From an uncultured Gammaproteobacteria bacterium (GTDB lineage: Bacteria > Pseudomonadota > Gammaproteobacteria > Pseudomonadales > Azotimanducaceae), in NCBI GenBank assembly GCA_913060615.1, contig CAJXUL010000003.1, forward strand, positions 1 through 52,609: a stretch of DNA of 52,609 bases, written 5' to 3'. This document shows positions 50,604 to 52,609 of the stretch, piece by piece. The notes beneath the pieces were generated by a model. It was not told where the DNA came from, did not search any database, and worked only from the letters and a program-made list of their open reading frames with translations. How positions within the stretch are numbered: position 1 is the first letter of the stretch; each line of letters opens with the position of its first letter. The position numbers and the translations under genes were made by a program.

Positions 50604-52271
50604 TTAGCGTGCATCTTCCCAACTTAGATAACGCACTTGGTGCATATCACGTAAGTTATCCTCCCAACCCTTTATCTGCGGGGTGACTAATCTTTTCACA
50701 CTCAAATTGTATAGAGGCACTACTGGATAATCTTGTGCGGCAACGGCGGCGGCGGCGGATAACAGTTCATTGCGTTGGGTTGCGTCTGCTAGGGCTTGGG
50801 CCTTTGTCATTAGGGCGTCAAATTCCTTTGACTGATAGCGACCATAATTTACAGAGCCAATGTTGGATTGTAAAAGAGAAAGGTAATGTTCTGCATTGTT
50901 TTCGCCAATCCAGCCAGCCCACGCAACACTGAATTTTCCTTGGCGTAGATCAGTGAAATGCGCTTTAAGCTCCGCTTGATGTAGGGTGGTTTTTACGCCG
51001 ATACCGCGCCACATGCCGGCGATGGCTAGGTTTATTTTTTTGCCCTCAAGGCCACTTACGTGACGAAGAGTGATCGTTAGAGGGTTGGCTTCATTAAAGC
51101 CTGCCTCATTGAGCAGTTCTTTTGCCATGGCTTGGCGTTGGCGCAATGGTAGCCTCACATGATTTGGCGTGGCGGGTTGATAATTACTAATGAGCATTGG
51201 TGCAAAAGTGTAGCTTGGCTTATCTCCAGAACGCATGACTTTGCTTGTTAATATTTCTTGATCAACAGCTATAGACAGCGCTTTACGCACGCGTAAATCT
51301 GCAAACGGTTGTTCTGCTACATTGAATACAAGGTACATTGACGACAGTAACGGTGATAGGCGCAAGGCCTTGCCGCCGCTTTTATTAGGTGAGTTTTTGA
51401 GGGTTTGCAGTTCACTTGTTGGCACGCTGGGGATGGCATCCAATTCGCCGCTCCGATAACGGTTATAGCCCGATTGTTCACTGGCCAAAGGGTGGTATCT
51501 AACTCGCTCTATTGCCACAGAGGTGTAGAAGTGGGGGTTAGCGGTCATCTCTACATAAGCTTGGGGCTGCCAAGCTTGCAGTTTATACGCGCCATTGGAG
51601 ACCCAGTGTTCTGGTTTTATCCAGTTGTCGCCGACTCTTTCAATAACATGCTTGGGCACTGGAAAAGCAATAGGATAGAGGAGGCGTTCGAGGAAGTAGG
51701 GGTAAGGGGCGGCTAATTTTATCTGCAGTTGCCTGGGGTTAACCGCGCTGATGCCTAAAGATTCCTGCGGCATTGAGCCTTGGTTCACCTGCACTGCGTT
51801 TTCTATCATGTAAAGAAAGTAAGCAAGGCTGGCTGCGGTTTTAGGATTGAGTAGTCGGCGAAAGGAGTAGACAAAGTCGTCTGCGGTTAAAGGTGCGCCA
51901 TCTGACCAGCGAAGATCTTCCCTTAGGTTAAATGTCCAAGTGAGGCCATCTGCACTTTGTATCCATGACTTCGCCGCGCCTGGCACAATTTCGCCCTTAG
52001 CATTAAAGGTGGTTAGTCCAAGAAACAGATCATTGAGTAACGTTTCTTCCAGCCTAAGGTTGTAGCGGTGGGGGTCTAGTGTTTGTGGCTCGCCAGTATT
52101 GCCAAGATTGAGTGTTTTTGGCTCTGCGGCAATGCTTGCAGGTGTAGATAAAAGAAGCTGGCAAAGTAGCAGACCGAGGACCGCAAATTTGTGCCACGCG
52201 CTTGCCCCGTAATCTTTATTATTACGATGTGGTGCAAGGAGGCTTAACCAATTACTTTTTGTGGCGATCAT
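50604..52271 (-). CDS. ABC transporter substrate-binding protein (OppA-like, family 5)
   Basis: A 555-residue periplasmic binding protein of the solute-binding family 5. A signal peptide is present but with a long basic start: hydrophobic core about 29-43 and likely cleavage near SIAAEP (about 49). The family signature is spread over LNLGNTGEPQTLDPHRY, GAAKSWIQSADGLTWTFNLREDLRWSDG and ADDFVYSFRRLLNP. It binds peptides or murein fragments for import. No lipobox Cys is seen, so it is soluble. The ATG follows AGGA. First gene of a three-gene operon; divergent from the glucokinase-like gene. Confidence 0.9.
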   Translation of the reverse strand: MIATKSNWLSLLAPHRNNKDYGASAWHKFAVLGLLLCQLLLSTPASIAAEPKTLNLGNTGEPQTLDPHRYNLRLEETLLNDLFLGLTTFNAKGEIVPGAAKSWIQSADGLTWTFNLREDLRWSDGAPLTADDFVYSFRRLLNPKTAASLAYFLYMIENAVQVNQGSMPQESLGISAVNPRQLQIKLAAPYPYFLERLLYPIAFPVPKHVIERVGDNWIKPEHWVSNGAYKLQAWQPQAYVEMTANPHFYTSVAIERVRYHPLASEQSGYNRYRSGELDAIPSVPTSELQTLKNSPNKSGGKALRLSPLLSSMYLVFNVAEQPFADLRVRKALSIAVDQEILTSKVMRSGDKPSYTFAPMLISNYQPATPNHVRLPLRQRQAMAKELLNEAGFNEANPLTITLRHVSGLEGKKINLAIAGMWRGIGVKTTLHQAELKAHFTDLRQGKFSVAWAGWIGENNAEHYLSLLQSNIGSVNYGRYQSKEFDALMTKAQALADATQRNELLSAAAAVAAQDYPVVPLYNLSVKRLVTPQIKGWEDNLRDMHQVRYLSWEDAR

Positions 52272-52472
52272 TTACAGGTCCTGTGTTCAAGCCGCGCACC
52301 ATACTAAAAAGTCTCTGGCTCTGACAGCTTTTGCAGGTATGGTTTTCTGACGGTCCGCTGGCTTGAATCCACTTTTTGCAAAAGACCGTGGTCCTGTTCA
52401 CTGATTGCTGTTGGGTTAGCCCGAAAATTGCTATAAGTTCTCCGCTGGCTTTATCCGTCGCTAGTAAGTTTT

Positions 52473-52609
52473 GGAGGAAAAATGACAGTAGGTTCATCCT
52501 TGGTCGCAGATATTGGCGCCACTAATGCGCGTTTTCAATGTTGTGCCATAAGCGACGACCCCGCTGTACCGCCGTTGCTGATGGGCGAGCCGTTGGTTTT
52601 GTCCACCAC
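52473..52609 (+). CDS. Glucokinase-like protein, N-terminal end (cut by window edge)
   Basis: Only the first 42 codons are in the window, from ATG 52482; the listed interval includes the GGAGG ribosome binding site at 52473-52477. The motif VADIGATNARFQ at about residues 8-19 is the phosphate-binding start of the glucokinase (Glk) family, where the usual form is DIGGTNARF. It phosphorylates glucose with ATP. The gene runs off the end, so length and later motifs cannot be checked. Confidence 0.75.

Noticed and set aside
52252-52497. An 81-residue minus-strand frame over the glucokinase start.
   Set aside because: It overlaps the promoter gap and the glucokinase ribosome binding site and shows no family features.
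1-52609. tRNA, rRNA, prophage or insertion sequence.
   Set aside because: No transposase, integrase or phage structural protein was seen among the open frames, and no tRNA cloverleaf was recognised by eye; a tRNAscan run would be decisive for tRNAs.

Overview
The window looks like a chromosomal segment of a free-living, probably marine, gammaproteobacterium. This rests on the mix of gene families (SlyX, DUF938, CinA/PncC-type amidohydrolase, YdjM-type membrane protein, CoA transferase, phytanoyl-CoA dioxygenases, sulfatase, Opp/Dpp transporter), balanced base composition and dense ATGA-coupled operons. No rRNA, tRNA, CRISPR array, phage or IS element was found. The first 48 bases are not biological: they are an untrimmed Illumina Nextera i5 adapter, so the left edge is a contig end and the first gene is cut by it. 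The last gene, a glucokinase-like gene, is cut by the right edge.

Layout. 1-2041: adapter, a truncated COG0523 (CobW-like) GTPase and a YtcJ-like amidohydrolase. 2415-7513: YdjM-like membrane protein, CinA-C/PncC, a secreted protein, a zinc-type alcohol dehydrogenase, a glutathione transferase and a Nudix hydrolase. 7745-12352: a ThDP enzyme of the acetolactate-synthase family, a membrane-anchored FMN glutamate-synthase-like protein and a CPA1 Na+/H+ antiporter. 12368-16498: a mevalonate-pathway operon in which HMG-CoA reductase and mevalonate kinase are one polypeptide. 16778-24125: amidase, small membrane protein, MBL hydrolase, double-domain CoA transferase, fatty acid desaturase, and a peroxiredoxin-like gene with an in-frame TGA exactly at its active-site cysteine, best read as a selenoprotein. 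24212-29486: aminotransferase, two xylose-isomerase-like TIM barrels, a Gfo/Idh/MocA dehydrogenase and a PhyH dioxygenase, probably a catabolic module. 30267-33632: MFS transporter, small unknown protein and formylglycine-type sulfatase.

33786-40635 is the most distinctive block: a complete coenzyme F420 locus. It holds fused FO synthase (FbiC), CofC/FbiD, CofD/FbiA and CofE/FbiB, the F420:NADP oxidoreductase that reduces the cofactor, and, divergently, a luciferase-like oxidoreductase that may consume it. Then come DUF938, SlyX, a small envelope-polysaccharide group (deacetylase, glycosyltransferase, UDP-sugar dehydrogenase), a second PhyH, an SDR, a second luciferase-like oxidoreductase, a secreted protein, an OppABC-type importer without its ATPases, and the start of glucokinase.

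A second theme is non-coding. Many intergenic gaps carry a short perfect or near-perfect tandem repeat (units of 5 to 15 bp), each with a different unit. Together, the F420 locus, the fused mevalonate enzymes and the putative selenoprotein are the points most worth following up. No function was verified by database search; all calls come from reading the sequence.
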